From positions 62,001-126,000 of the forward strand of contig BQJU01000004.1 of NCBI GenBank assembly GCA_021604865.1: DNA of 64,000 bases, given 5' to 3'. Of the stretch, positions 42,319-50,325 are shown piece after piece. Made by a program: the position numbers and the translations under genes. Within the stretch, counting starts at the first letter, position 1, and each line of letters begins with the position of its first letter. The notes below the pieces were generated by a model that ran no database searches, was not told the DNA's origin, and saw only the letters and a list, made by a program, of their open reading frames with translations. The DNA comes from Saprospiraceae bacterium. GTDB lineage: Bacteria; Bacteroidota; Bacteroidia; Chitinophagales; Saprospiraceae.

Positions 42319-43794
42319 CTAAACTTTAGCACTCAAGATATTCAACTCCTCTCCAATCGACACCACCGCCTCTACCAGCGCTTCAAAATCATCCAACCGG
42401 CTCCGATGATTGGAGATGGCTACACGGATGCAATAAACGCCCCTAAGTGTGGTATAGCCGGGAGCTGCAATTCCTCTTTCTTCCAGTAATATCTTGACCT
42501 CCTGATTGATTTCGTTGAGTTGATCCAGAGATAGTTCTCCAGGGTTGTAGCGAAAACACACAATATCCAACCCGATAGGAGCTATCAGCTCCAGCACCGG
42601 ACTCTTTTCAATTAGCTGACCAAGATAATGAGCCTGATCCACATTACGAGCAATCATTCGACCAAAACGCTCTGTGCCATGCTCTTTTATCGACATCCAG
42701 ACTTTCAATGCCCGGAATCTTCGTGATAATTGGGGCCCATATTCGCTAAACCACAAATTGCCCGCTGCAATGCCTCTCGATTTTTTCGCCAGATATTCCG
42801 GAATCAGGGAAAAGGTATTTTTGTGGGCGGCATCATTTTTCACCAGGGTACAACCCGCCTCAAAGGGCATGTGCAACCACTTATGCAAATCAATGGCTAT
42901 AGAATCTGCCCGCTCTATCCCCGCTAATTGTGGACGCACATTATCTGCCAGCATGGCAATCGCGCCAATAGCCCCATCTACATGAAACCAAAGCCCTTCT
43001 GCTTCACAAATATCTGCCAGGGCATTCAAGTCATCAATTGCTCCTGTGTTGACCGTTCCTGGTGTGCCGATGATACATATCGGCTGCATACCCGCTGTCC
43101 GGTCAGCCTTGATTTGAGTTTTTAATGCGTCCAGGTCAATGGTATAGTCTGCCTTAACCGGAATTTTGCGTAAGCTTTTTGCACCCATTCCCAGCATTTC
43201 CACTGCTTTTTGGTTGCAGCTGTGGATCTCTGTCGAGGCATAAACCGTCATTCTGCCGGCTACTTCAGGAGTAATTCCCTCCTGGCGGATGTCGTAACCT
43301 GCTTGTTGGTGACGCGCTACTGTCAGCGCCACCAGATTGGCCATCGAGCCACCACTTACCAGTAATCCACTGGCCGATTGTGGAAATCCCATAATGGTTT
43401 TCATCCAGTTGAGTACTTGCGCCTCCACCTGATTTGCCGCGTGATTGCCGCCACCCAGATTGGGGTTCATGACTGAGGCCCAAAAGTCGCCCATCACCCC
43501 AGAAATCGTTCCGGAACCCATATACCAGGCCCAGAATCGGGGATGGATATTACCCATCGGGTAGGGGAGAATATTTTCTTTAAAATCGGCGTAGACCGAT
43601 GCGGCACTACTCGCTTCCTGCGGTGCTGGTTTTTTGAATTCTTCCATGACAGCTTCCGGCATTTGTTGCCATACCGGCCGTTCCCTTACGGTTGATAGAT
43701 AGTCAACTGCATCATCAACCATGCGGTGCATTAGGGTGCGCATTTCATCCCAATCCTTAGGGTCCAATGTTTCGTCTTGCTTGTGATTTTCCAT
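42319..43794 (-). CDS. PLP-dependent group II decarboxylase (aromatic amino acid/glutamate type)
   Basis: 491 residues from the ATG at 43794; the frame could start 20 codons earlier, but the family usually begins just before LDPKDWDEMRTLMHRMVDD. Key motifs: the PLP lysine in SIAIDLHKWLHMP, the preceding VDGAIGAIAMLA (Asp contacting the pyridine nitrogen), and GTVNTGAIDDL. The family decarboxylates aromatic amino acids, glutamate, histidine or diaminobutyrate; substrate cannot be told, though the AADC-like N-terminus (ERPVWQQMP) favours an aromatic-amino-acid-type enzyme. The enzyme is cytosolic. The gene is divergent from scpA. Confidence 0.9.
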   Translation of the reverse strand: MENHKQDETLDPKDWDEMRTLMHRMVDDAVDYLSTVRERPVWQQMPEAVMEEFKKPAPQEASSAASVYADFKENILPYPMGNIHPRFWAWYMGSGTISGVMGDFWASVMNPNLGGGNHAANQVEAQVLNWMKTIMGFPQSASGLLVSGGSMANLVALTVARHQQAGYDIRQEGITPEVAGRMTVYASTEIHSCNQKAVEMLGMGAKSLRKIPVKADYTIDLDALKTQIKADRTAGMQPICIIGTPGTVNTGAIDDLNALADICEAEGLWFHVDGAIGAIAMLADNVRPQLAGIERADSIAIDLHKWLHMPFEAGCTLVKNDAAHKNTFSLIPEYLAKKSRGIAAGNLWFSEYGPQLSRRFRALKVWMSIKEHGTERFGRMIARNVDQAHYLGQLIEKSPVLELIAPIGLDIVCFRYNPGELSLDQLNEINQEVKILLEERGIAAPGYTTLRGVYCIRVAISNHRSRLDDFEALVEAVVSIGEELNILSAKV

Positions 43795-44008
43795 GTAATT
43801 GTTATTATGGTCAGGTGCAATAGATTCTCTTTCTTTCAACATCATAAAACCCAAGATAGGTTCAACCGGTTTTCAGAAAAGTCATGGGCCACAACGATAC
43901 TTCGTTATTGCCCGTGTTTCACCTGCCGTAGTTGATTTCTCTAACCTCTTATGGGAGTCCGAACAAGTTAACTATTTTGAAATAGATGATCCATTTAAAC
44001 TAATCCCT

Positions 44009-44016
44009 ATCTTTGC
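44009..44016 (+). promoter_or_regulatory. Bacteroidota -7 box before scpA
   Basis: TATCTTTG, an exact TAnnTTTG, sits 30 bp before the scpA ATG. The nearest TTTTG (43975-43979) is 29 bp upstream, longer than the usual 19-21 bp, so the -33 partner is uncertain. Confidence 0.45.
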
Positions 44017-44045
44017 ATCCGATTTTATAGCGATACCAAATACCA

Positions 44046-44849
44046 ATGAGCGAAACTTATACCATAAAGATACCTCAATTTGAGGGACCTTTCGATCTCC
44101 TGCTCTTTTTCATTGAGCGGGACGAACTCGATATCAATGATATACCTATTTCTAAGATCACCAATGATTTTCTGGATTACATCCACGAAATGGAGAAAAT
44201 GGATGTCGATCTGGCCAGTGAATTTATTCTGGTAGCGGCTACCTTGTGTCGCATCAAAGCCAAAATGTTACTGCCGCGTAAGCCTGTTGATGAAGAAGGT
44301 AACGAAATTGATCCTCGTCATGAACTGGTACAGCGTCTGATGGAGTACAAACGCTACAAAAGTGTACTTGATGAATTGCGGGAGTACGAAGAAATACGCG
44401 CTCAGCAAACTCACCGTGGCAATGTGGTCAAGGAACTGAAATCCATTGCTACCAAAGCGTTAGTGGATGCCGAATTAGAATCAGTTAACCTCTTCAAAAT
44501 ACTACGTGCCTTTGAGCGGATCATGGCCCGGTTTGATGATAGCCATCCGACCACTATTCACCAAATTGCTCAGTTTGCTTATACCATTCAGGATTCTCAG
44601 GTGATGATCTTTGAAAAGTTGAGCAAGAACAAACGGGCAGATTTCAAAACTATTTTTGGTGACTGTAAAAACCGGATCCATGCCATCGTCATTTTTCTCG
44701 CGCTACTGGAATTGCTCAATATGGATAAGGTCAGCATCATTATAGGTGAAGGAACCAACAACTTCTGGCTTACCGAAGCGGAACCCGAACCCGAAGCCAT
44801 CAGCGAAGAAGAACCGCTCACTGACTCCGCTAAAGAGGAAGAGGAATGA
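44046..44849 (+). CDS. scpA: Segregation and condensation protein A
   Basis: 267 residues. YTIKIPQFEGPFDLLLFFIE followed by LDINDIPISKITNDFLDYI and LASEFILVAATLCRIKAKML is the standard ScpA N-terminal domain that contacts the SMC neck; the C-terminal winged-helix part (about 170-240) follows and the last 25 residues are acidic. ScpA is the kleisin of the SMC-ScpAB condensin that folds and segregates the chromosome. The partner genes scpB and smc are not in the window. The start at 44046 agrees with the family. Confidence 0.95.
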   Translation: MSETYTIKIPQFEGPFDLLLFFIERDELDINDIPISKITNDFLDYIHEMEKMDVDLASEFILVAATLCRIKAKMLLPRKPVDEEGNEIDPRHELVQRLMEYKRYKSVLDELREYEEIRAQQTHRGNVVKELKSIATKALVDAELESVNLFKILRAFERIMARFDDSHPTTIHQIAQFAYTIQDSQVMIFEKLSKNKRADFKTIFGDCKNRIHAIVIFLALLELLNMDKVSIIIGEGTNNFWLTEAEPEPEAISEEEPLTDSAKEEEE

Positions 44850-44951
44850 GCGCTTGTTTGCAGGTCGGGTTTGTAGCGAAAAGTGATCTTTTGTAACCCA
44901 ATGGCTGGCCTCCAAACATGCTCTTAAATGGTTATTAAGGAACTGTAGAAA

Positions 44952-44985
44952 AGTCAGGATACTACCGGGAAGCAATATCCTGACT
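44952..44985. other. Inverted repeat between converging genes
   Basis: AGTCAGGATA (44952-44961) and TATCCTGACT (44976-44985) form a perfect 10-bp stem with a 14-nt loop. There is no T-run, but it lies between the converging ends of scpA and the DUF5682 gene and may serve both. A half copy of the CCTCCAAACATG repeat is at 44909-44920. Confidence 0.5.
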
Positions 44986-45114
44986 CGAAAGCGACTTTAG
45001 AATACAGGAAAGGAAATGAACTGATGAGAAGAAGATGAGCAAAAAAATAGCTTCTTTGATGCCACAAATATGGCCGGATAAGATGAACTGTGGATTAAGT
45101 AAAGGTTAAACGTT

Positions 45115-47409
45115 TTACCCTTTTAGTCCCAAAATGAGTTTCAGCGTTGGTAATACCACCTCCCTTCTATCAGAGGGCTCAATTAAATTTTTGGAATTTT
45201 TCTCGGTAAGAACGGATGCTCCAAAGCGGGCCAACTCCATCATTTTGTGGCGTTCGGAGGCATTAAAATTGGTGAAAGTCCTGCGGAGTAACGGTAAGAC
45301 TTCCGTAAAGGCATGCATGGGTAGCTGTTTGACCCAATCGTCGAGCATTTGCCACAAGGCAGGATGGTGGATTAATAAAAGCCCGCTGCCATGCATAAAT
45401 CCTTCTATCCATTGTGCGATCGAAATCGTTGAATTGCCGATGGAAAGGGCCAATTGCATTTCCTGGCGGGTTGTTTCTACAGAATAAATGGCTTTATCAA
45501 ACAACAGACGTGTGCTGGCCCCCCGGAGTCTTTCATGAATAGCCCTCGTGGTCGCCAAACGTTGCATACTAGCAAACCAGCGATCACTATAGTCGTCGTT
45601 GTTGAGCAGGGCAATGGCACGATTGTTTTGCACAATCTGGTTGAAAACAACCTCGGCCATCTCTTCATCTATATTGAGGCAAATGCCAGGTAGCCCAATG
45701 CATATACGAGGTATCAGCTCACTGATCAGATGGGCAAGTGCTTGAATATTTGTCTTCCGGGCATCACCATACTGAATGATATTGACCAAGGTCGGCAGGC
45801 TTTCCATCAGGAAAAAGACATCTTGTGTCAAGGCTGCCAGACGTTGCAGGTGCTGCATCAAAGGGTCAATAGCTTCTGTTAGATCAGCTCTTAGTATATC
45901 GCGCACCAAAAGGGTCATATCAGCTAGTCGCTCGATCTCTGGAGCGCGTTGCTGAGCGTTGGCGAGGGCCGCATCGTAGACTGTATTGCCCCACATTCCG
46001 GCCTCAATGATGCGAATAATAAAGTCGGGCTGCCATTGTATTTGCCAGTATTCTTTGAACGTGCCTGTTTCATTTCCGGAACCTTCCCGTATTGTTCCCC
46101 ATTCAATGCCCAGGATATTTAAGCGATGCAGGAGATGGCTTTTCATCAAGTCAGCTTCCTCTCGCAAGTCAATGCCACCGCGTGGATTATTGGCCGTAGC
46201 TTTTAGCCATTGCACTTCGGTATTGCCCCAGTATTTACTCATCCGGGTCTTTTTGATCAGACTTTCCAGATCTTTTTGCAATGGGATGACCGGAATTTCA
46301 GGAGGTACGTGCCCCACTTTTTCACCGATGACCAAAGCATTGTGAATCAGTTTCATTTGCACATCATCGCCTTCACAAAATACACTCAAGGCTGCGGCTT
46401 CTAGTTCATCCAATCCAGGCAACCGTTTACCTCTTAAGATGGCCAGACTTTTCGCCAACCGGGTCGCCTCCAATACATGGGCTGGAGAGGCATCAAGGGC
46501 CTGCTCTCGTAGTAATATAGCTACTTTGGTCATCCAATAGGGAATCACATCTTCTCTCTGGTTAAATAGCAATTCGTACCAGGCCGGAGAAATAACACCT
46601 GCCCCATAACCACTACGTAGGGCCAGGCGATCGTAACTCCACGGGATCCAGGTGGCATTGACTTTGGTTTTTCCTAGCCCCTTTAGTAGGGCATTATCCT
46701 GTGAAGCCTTGATACGGGCATAATCCTGTAAAGCCGGCACGTGCCAAGCCCCGCAAACCACTGCAATGCGTTGAAATCCATCTTTGACCGCTTTTCGAAT
46801 TACCTTGCGCATGTGTGCTTCGCGCAATAAGGTGCGGGCACTTTCCTGTCGACCCAATTCAAGTCGTAATACACTGATTAATTCCGCAATGGAAGGGAAA
46901 ATATCAAGGTCATTTTCCCGGGTTTCAAAAGTCGCTTCCCACCATCGTTCACTATCCGTATATCCTGCAATTTTCGCCATGTAGCTGAGTGGATCCCGCA
47001 TGATACGTTGTTCCTCAGCCGTTGACTGGTGATTGCTGACCTTCATTTGCCGATCTTCTTTAGCTTCCCGATCCAAGGTAAACTGGATCGCCATAGACAA
47101 ATCCATAAACTGTACGGAAAGATTCCGCTTCAATGCAAAAGCTATCGCTTGCCATTCCGGTGAAAAAACAGCAAAAGGATAATAAGAAGCCTGATTGAGG
47201 TCCGCCACATTATAAATCAGCAATGCTACCGGGGGCTCCAATCCCTCGTTAGCAATAAAACGCAATTGTTTATCTGCATCAATCGGTCCTTCCACCAGCA
47301 AACAATCCGGTTCCATTTCGGTCAATGCCCGCACCAGGCTACCCGCCGAGCCAGGCCCGTGATGCCGAACACCAAAAAATCTTACTGGACCGTGATTGGA
47401 TGCGCTCAT
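45115..47409 (-). CDS. DUF5682 family protein
   Basis: 764 residues without signal peptide. The N-terminal VRFFGVRHHGPGSAGSLVRA, then CLLVEGPIDAD and PVALLIYN, together with AVVCGAWHVPAL further on, mark the DUF5682 family. The histidine-rich first strand and the CGAWH motif recall the TraB/ChaN-type metal-binding fold, so an enzymatic role is possible but not shown. In many bacteria this family is encoded with MoxR-type AAA and VWA proteins; none of those partners is adjacent here. The remainder is helical. I regard the family call as good and the function as unknown. Confidence 0.8.
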   Translation of the reverse strand: MSASNHGPVRFFGVRHHGPGSAGSLVRALTEMEPDCLLVEGPIDADKQLRFIANEGLEPPVALLIYNVADLNQASYYPFAVFSPEWQAIAFALKRNLSVQFMDLSMAIQFTLDREAKEDRQMKVSNHQSTAEEQRIMRDPLSYMAKIAGYTDSERWWEATFETRENDLDIFPSIAELISVLRLELGRQESARTLLREAHMRKVIRKAVKDGFQRIAVVCGAWHVPALQDYARIKASQDNALLKGLGKTKVNATWIPWSYDRLALRSGYGAGVISPAWYELLFNQREDVIPYWMTKVAILLREQALDASPAHVLEATRLAKSLAILRGKRLPGLDELEAAALSVFCEGDDVQMKLIHNALVIGEKVGHVPPEIPVIPLQKDLESLIKKTRMSKYWGNTEVQWLKATANNPRGGIDLREEADLMKSHLLHRLNILGIEWGTIREGSGNETGTFKEYWQIQWQPDFIIRIIEAGMWGNTVYDAALANAQQRAPEIERLADMTLLVRDILRADLTEAIDPLMQHLQRLAALTQDVFFLMESLPTLVNIIQYGDARKTNIQALAHLISELIPRICIGLPGICLNIDEEMAEVVFNQIVQNNRAIALLNNDDYSDRWFASMQRLATTRAIHERLRGASTRLLFDKAIYSVETTRQEMQLALSIGNSTISIAQWIEGFMHGSGLLLIHHPALWQMLDDWVKQLPMHAFTEVLPLLRRTFTNFNASERHKMMELARFGASVLTEKNSKNLIEPSDRREVVLPTLKLILGLKG

Positions 47410-47467
47410 AATTTATAAGCCGTCGTTTTGCATTTCTAATAAATACCATCTCACCATCTTCTCCCTC

Positions 47468-48853
47468 CTACAACCCATAAAAATCAATCAAATAAACCAA
47501 CGTCGTCATGGCCGCGGCTCCCAATGCCAACTCCCGCTCATTGACTACATCGAACACATCGGCAGGAGTATGATGAAAGTCAAAATATCGCTGTGAATCC
47601 GGTTTGAATCCAAAAAGCAATCCTTTTTGAGGTTTTAGACCGGAAATATCAGCTCCAGAGCCTCCTTTTTCCAATTGCAACCCATAAGGTTCGAGGAGAG
47701 GAAGCCATTCATTTACTTTTTTAAACTTCTTTTTAAAAATAGATTCGTCACCATCACAGGTAAAGCCACGAGGTGTAAACCCTCCACGATCCGACTCTAT
47801 TGCCGCTAAATGGAAGACATTATTTTTAAGGGCATATTCCGAATACGCTCGTCCGCCAGCCAGGCCGTTTTCTTCATTCATAAACAAAACACAACGAATC
47901 GTACGTTTGGGCTGGTAGTTCAATTTTTTTAGCAACCTCAACACCTCCATTGATTGTACACAACCTGCTCCATCATCATGGGCACCAGTTCCGACATCCC
48001 ATGAATCCAGGTGACCGCCTACCAGGATGATTTCTTCCGGTTTTTCGCTGCCACGGATTTCTCCGATAACATTGTAAGAAAGTTTGTCTTCCAGGAGCTG
48101 ACAGGTTGAGCGCATATATACACGAATAACTTCGTCTCTCAATAATTCGCTTAGCAGTTCCGCATCATTGGTGCTAATAGCAATAGCCGGAATGGGCAAT
48201 ACATCGGCTTCATAGCGCAGACCACCGGTATGGGGCACATCGTCCAACTTATTAGTCATTGAACGGACCAATACAGCTGCAGCTCCATATCTGGAAGCAC
48301 GGGATGCTCCTAACGCACGCTGATCGACGGCGCCACCATAGGCTCTGAAAGTATTTAATTGAGTGGGGTCCATGGGGCGGTTAAAAAATACAATCCTGCC
48401 CGCTATGCCATCACGGCCTAACTTATCTACCTCGTCGAGGCTTTTTACTTCAACAACTTCGGCTGTCAACCCTCTGGGCCCCGTTCCTACTGAATTGCCA
48501 AGCGCCAGGGCCTTCAACGTCATAGAACCCATCTTGTGTGAATTAACGATTTTTACGATTTCCTGGTCACCACGTACCCAGTGTGGTACCATGCAAGGCT
48601 GTAACCAAACGCTATCTAGTCCTAGCGTATCCAGCATTTGTTTGCCATATTCAACTGCTGCCGCTGCCCCCGTTGAGCCACTAAGACGAGGGCCAATTTC
48701 ATTGGTTAAGGCATCCAGCCAGTCATAGGCACTTCCATCCAGTAAAGCAGTGTCATATATGGTACGGATGAAAAAAGCATCTTCTTGCTGAGCAGAAATG
48801 TTCGAAAAGATGGATAAAAGCAGTAAAAAAGTGAGACCCGATACTTTATTCAT
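47468..48853 (-). CDS. M28 family zinc aminopeptidase/carboxypeptidase Q-like, secreted
   Basis: 461 residues with a signal peptide (1-21). A PA-like domain (about 100-250) is inserted before the second half of the peptidase. The two-zinc site can be read as His281 (GGHLDSWD), Asp293 (AHDDGAG), Glu327/Glu328 (MNEENG), Asp355 (ESDRGG) and His427/His428 (FHHTPAD). This layout matches plasma glutamate carboxypeptidase-like M28 enzymes, which release single residues from peptides. It is presumably periplasmic or outer-membrane associated. The gene is monocistronic; the start at 48853 gives a good signal peptide. Confidence 0.92.
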   Translation of the reverse strand: MNKVSGLTFLLLLSIFSNISAQQEDAFFIRTIYDTALLDGSAYDWLDALTNEIGPRLSGSTGAAAAVEYGKQMLDTLGLDSVWLQPCMVPHWVRGDQEIVKIVNSHKMGSMTLKALALGNSVGTGPRGLTAEVVEVKSLDEVDKLGRDGIAGRIVFFNRPMDPTQLNTFRAYGGAVDQRALGASRASRYGAAAVLVRSMTNKLDDVPHTGGLRYEADVLPIPAIAISTNDAELLSELLRDEVIRVYMRSTCQLLEDKLSYNVIGEIRGSEKPEEIILVGGHLDSWDVGTGAHDDGAGCVQSMEVLRLLKKLNYQPKRTIRCVLFMNEENGLAGGRAYSEYALKNNVFHLAAIESDRGGFTPRGFTCDGDESIFKKKFKKVNEWLPLLEPYGLQLEKGGSGADISGLKPQKGLLFGFKPDSQRYFDFHHTPADVFDVVNERELALGAAAMTTLVYLIDFYGL

Positions 48854-49173
48854 AATTTTTTTTTGTGGAGAAAGATCAGAAATTATTGGCAGTAATCATG
48901 AAATGAAAAACCATTTTCTGAAAACCCGGTTTTTTTTTCAAAATAAGTCGATTGTTGAAATAAACAATAATTTAGGATTATCTCGGAATTGTAGAATAAA
49001 ATTTCAAAAATTGGCAAAAAACATATTCTATCACCTAAATGAACAAATGATGGGCAGTTTGCGGAGCACCGCTAGAAATTTGCAGATCTTCAAAAATATG
49101 GGATTTTTGAAAGGAAAGTTTTATTTTAGTATTCAGAATTAAAAAACAAGATTAATTTTTTATTAATTTTGTA
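48854..49173. other. AT-rich intergenic region
   Basis: 320 bp between the divergent M28 peptidase gene and the first noncoding-RNA promoter. A weak AAAAACC...GGTTTTT hairpin near 48907-48939 is the only structure I see. An ORF of 114 codons overlaps the area but is AT-rich chance sequence, and partly antisense to the peptidase. Confidence 0.4.
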
Positions 49174-49205
49174 ATTGTATTTTTTACAATAAGTATGTAT
49201 CTTTG
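49174..49205 (+). promoter_or_regulatory. Promoter of the first orphan transcript
   Basis: ATTG at 49174-49177 and TATCTTTG at 49198-49205 (exact TAnnTTTG) are 20 bp apart, the spacing typical of Bacteroidota housekeeping promoters. The sequence around it is very AT-rich. The expected start is near 49212. Confidence 0.6.
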
Positions 49206-49211
49206 CTTTAT

Positions 49212-49313
49212 CGAACAAAAAAACATCCTTAGGGATAGAAAAATATAATTTGGTTTTATTTGGTTAGGGCTGAGGTAGTGCTGTGGTGGCACTGCCTCAT
49301 TTTATTTTTTTAA
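49212..49313 (+). ncRNA. Candidate small RNA, about 100 nt
   Basis: A promoter (49174-49205) is followed by about 60 nt of AT-rich sequence without an ORF and by a strong terminator hairpin (49271-49299 plus T-run). Nothing plus-strand lies upstream for this terminator to serve. The size and layout fit a small regulatory RNA. I do not recognise a known family. Confidence 0.55.
49271..49299 (+). terminator. Intrinsic terminator of the first orphan transcript
   Basis: TGAGGTAGTGC (49271-49281) pairs with GCACTGCCTCA (49289-49299), eleven pairs with one G-T, around a 7-nt loop; TTTTATTTTTTT follows. Confidence 0.8.
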
Positions 49314-49323
49314 TAAATGATAA

Positions 49324-49354
49324 TTTGAGATTATTATTTTTTTTAATATCTTTG
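49324..49354 (+). promoter_or_regulatory. Promoter of the second orphan transcript
   Basis: TTTG at 49324-49327 and TATCTTTG at 49347-49354 are exactly 19 bp apart, a full match to the Bacteroidota consensus TTTG-N19-TAnnTTTG. The expected start is near 49361. Confidence 0.75.
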
Positions 49355-49360
49355 CTATCA

Positions 49361-49743
49361 CCTGTACGCCAAGTATCATATTTCCCCCCTTTAAGTTTTT
49401 GAAATCAGACCTATAAACCGGATCAATATTCTTGGGTCGATTGCGTACAATAAGCTTCCGGTAGATTAAAGGCTACCAAAACAAACGCTATATATTTTCC
49501 AACACTGATATGTACAATGGTTTGCCTTGGGTAAACCAAGTACGCCATGTAATTGAAAGGGTTAAACTTTCTAGTTTGATGCTTTCAGCGTCTGATTTTC
49601 GGTTCACACTGCCGGAAAGCAGCGTTTGGTGTGTGTTTGTGGCAAGTTTGAAAAAACTGGCTAAAACATGCGCTTACCCTTCACACTATTCGAAACACAA
49701 AACACTATCGCCGGGGCGCTATTAGTAGCGTTCCGGCTTTTTT
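49361..49743 (+). ncRNA. Candidate structured noncoding RNA, about 380 nt
   Basis: The region runs from a consensus promoter to a near-perfect intrinsic terminator and has no credible ORF. Several stems can be drawn: TGTACGC (49363-49369) with GCGTACA (49443-49449), TGGTTTGCC with GGTAAACCA around 49518-49538, GAAAG/CTTTC near 49555-49572, and CACAC...GTGTG around 49608-49636. The length recalls tmRNA or RNase P RNA, but the conserved parts of both are missing (no tRNA-like ends, no GAGGAAAGTCC). I cannot assign a family. Confidence 0.55.
49710..49743 (+). terminator. Intrinsic terminator of the second orphan transcript
   Basis: GCCGGGGCGCTA (49710-49721) pairs with TAGCGTTCCGGC (49726-49737) over 12 pairs including two G-T, with loop TTAG and the run TTTTTT (49738-49743). 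The T-run is on the plus strand, so the transcript that ends here comes from the left. Confidence 0.85.
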
Positions 49744-49747
49744 GTGC

Positions 49748-50314
49748 TTACCATTTAAGGTCTCGCAAAAACCGGACTTCCACAAGCAAATCCTGTTCGT
49801 CACTGAGTTGGACATTTTCCTTGCTATGAATGGTGTAACCCAATAGCGGATCGTAGCTGAGCTTTTGATCTTGGTTGGCAATAGCTGAGGTGTTGTAATT
49901 GTCAATGTCAATACTGGAGACCTTCCCCTCTTCGAAAGTGATAATTAAGCGGCGGGTTTTCAAGTCATCATCCTGAGCAATATACCTTAATTGGGTAAGT
50001 TGTTTATTGACTATGATGCTATCGATGGCATATTTATCCGTCCAGGCAGGACGGTTGATGTCGGCTTTTAAAAATACCTGCAATTCTTTTTTATAGTCGA
50101 GTTGTTCAACTGTTTTACCTTCTTCTTCCCCATTCAGGACAATGCGTTTTTCCACTCGAGGCTGCTCCTTTTGCAATTCCTCGATTTGGGATTCCATATA
50201 ACCCTGCAAGTCAAAAAACACCTGAATGGTATTTTTTTTTGCTTCCCCATCACTTTTATTACAGGCAGAAGTTAAACAAATAAGGCCAAGGCTGAGCAAT
50301 AAAGAAAATTTCAT
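49748..50314 (-). CDS. Hypothetical lipoprotein
   Basis: 188 residues from the ATG at 50314, after a GTG that lies two codons upstream. The signal ends with Cys18 in LTSAC. The mature protein begins with a helix (FFDLQGYMESQIEELQKEQP), then a beta-rich region with alternating basic and acidic strands. It resembles small uncharacterised envelope lipoproteins of Bacteroidota; I do not recognise a family. It starts 11 nt after the gpmI stop, so the two genes are co-transcribed, yet nothing links the glycolytic enzyme to an envelope lipoprotein in function. Confidence 0.7.
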   Translation of the reverse strand: MKFSLLLSLGLICLTSACNKSDGEAKKNTIQVFFDLQGYMESQIEELQKEQPRVEKRIVLNGEEEGKTVEQLDYKKELQVFLKADINRPAWTDKYAIDSIIVNKQLTQLRYIAQDDDLKTRRLIITFEEGKVSSIDIDNYNTSAIANQDQKLSYDPLLGYTIHSKENVQLSDEQDLLVEVRFLRDLKW

Positions 50315-50325
50315 GACCACTGATT

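Noticed and set aside
43799-44083. 94-codon ORF across the decarboxylase/scpA divergent region
   Set aside because: It overlaps the scpA start and the -7 box and has no family pattern; it is promoter DNA.
48798-49142. 114-codon plus-strand ORF next to the M28 peptidase
   Set aside because: It begins antisense to the peptidase signal peptide, has an AT-driven composition rich in Lys, Asn and Phe, and no domain pattern.
49600-49640. CCGGAAAGCAGCG inside the RNA candidate, similar to the SRP RNA core
   Set aside because: The conserved SRP loop has GGAAGGAAGCAGCC with a specific asymmetric bulge; these bases are missing and the length is wrong for SRP RNA.
49510-49725. 71-codon ORF inside the 380-nt RNA candidate
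   Set aside because: It overlaps the stems and the terminator, has no known motif, and its amino-acid composition looks random.
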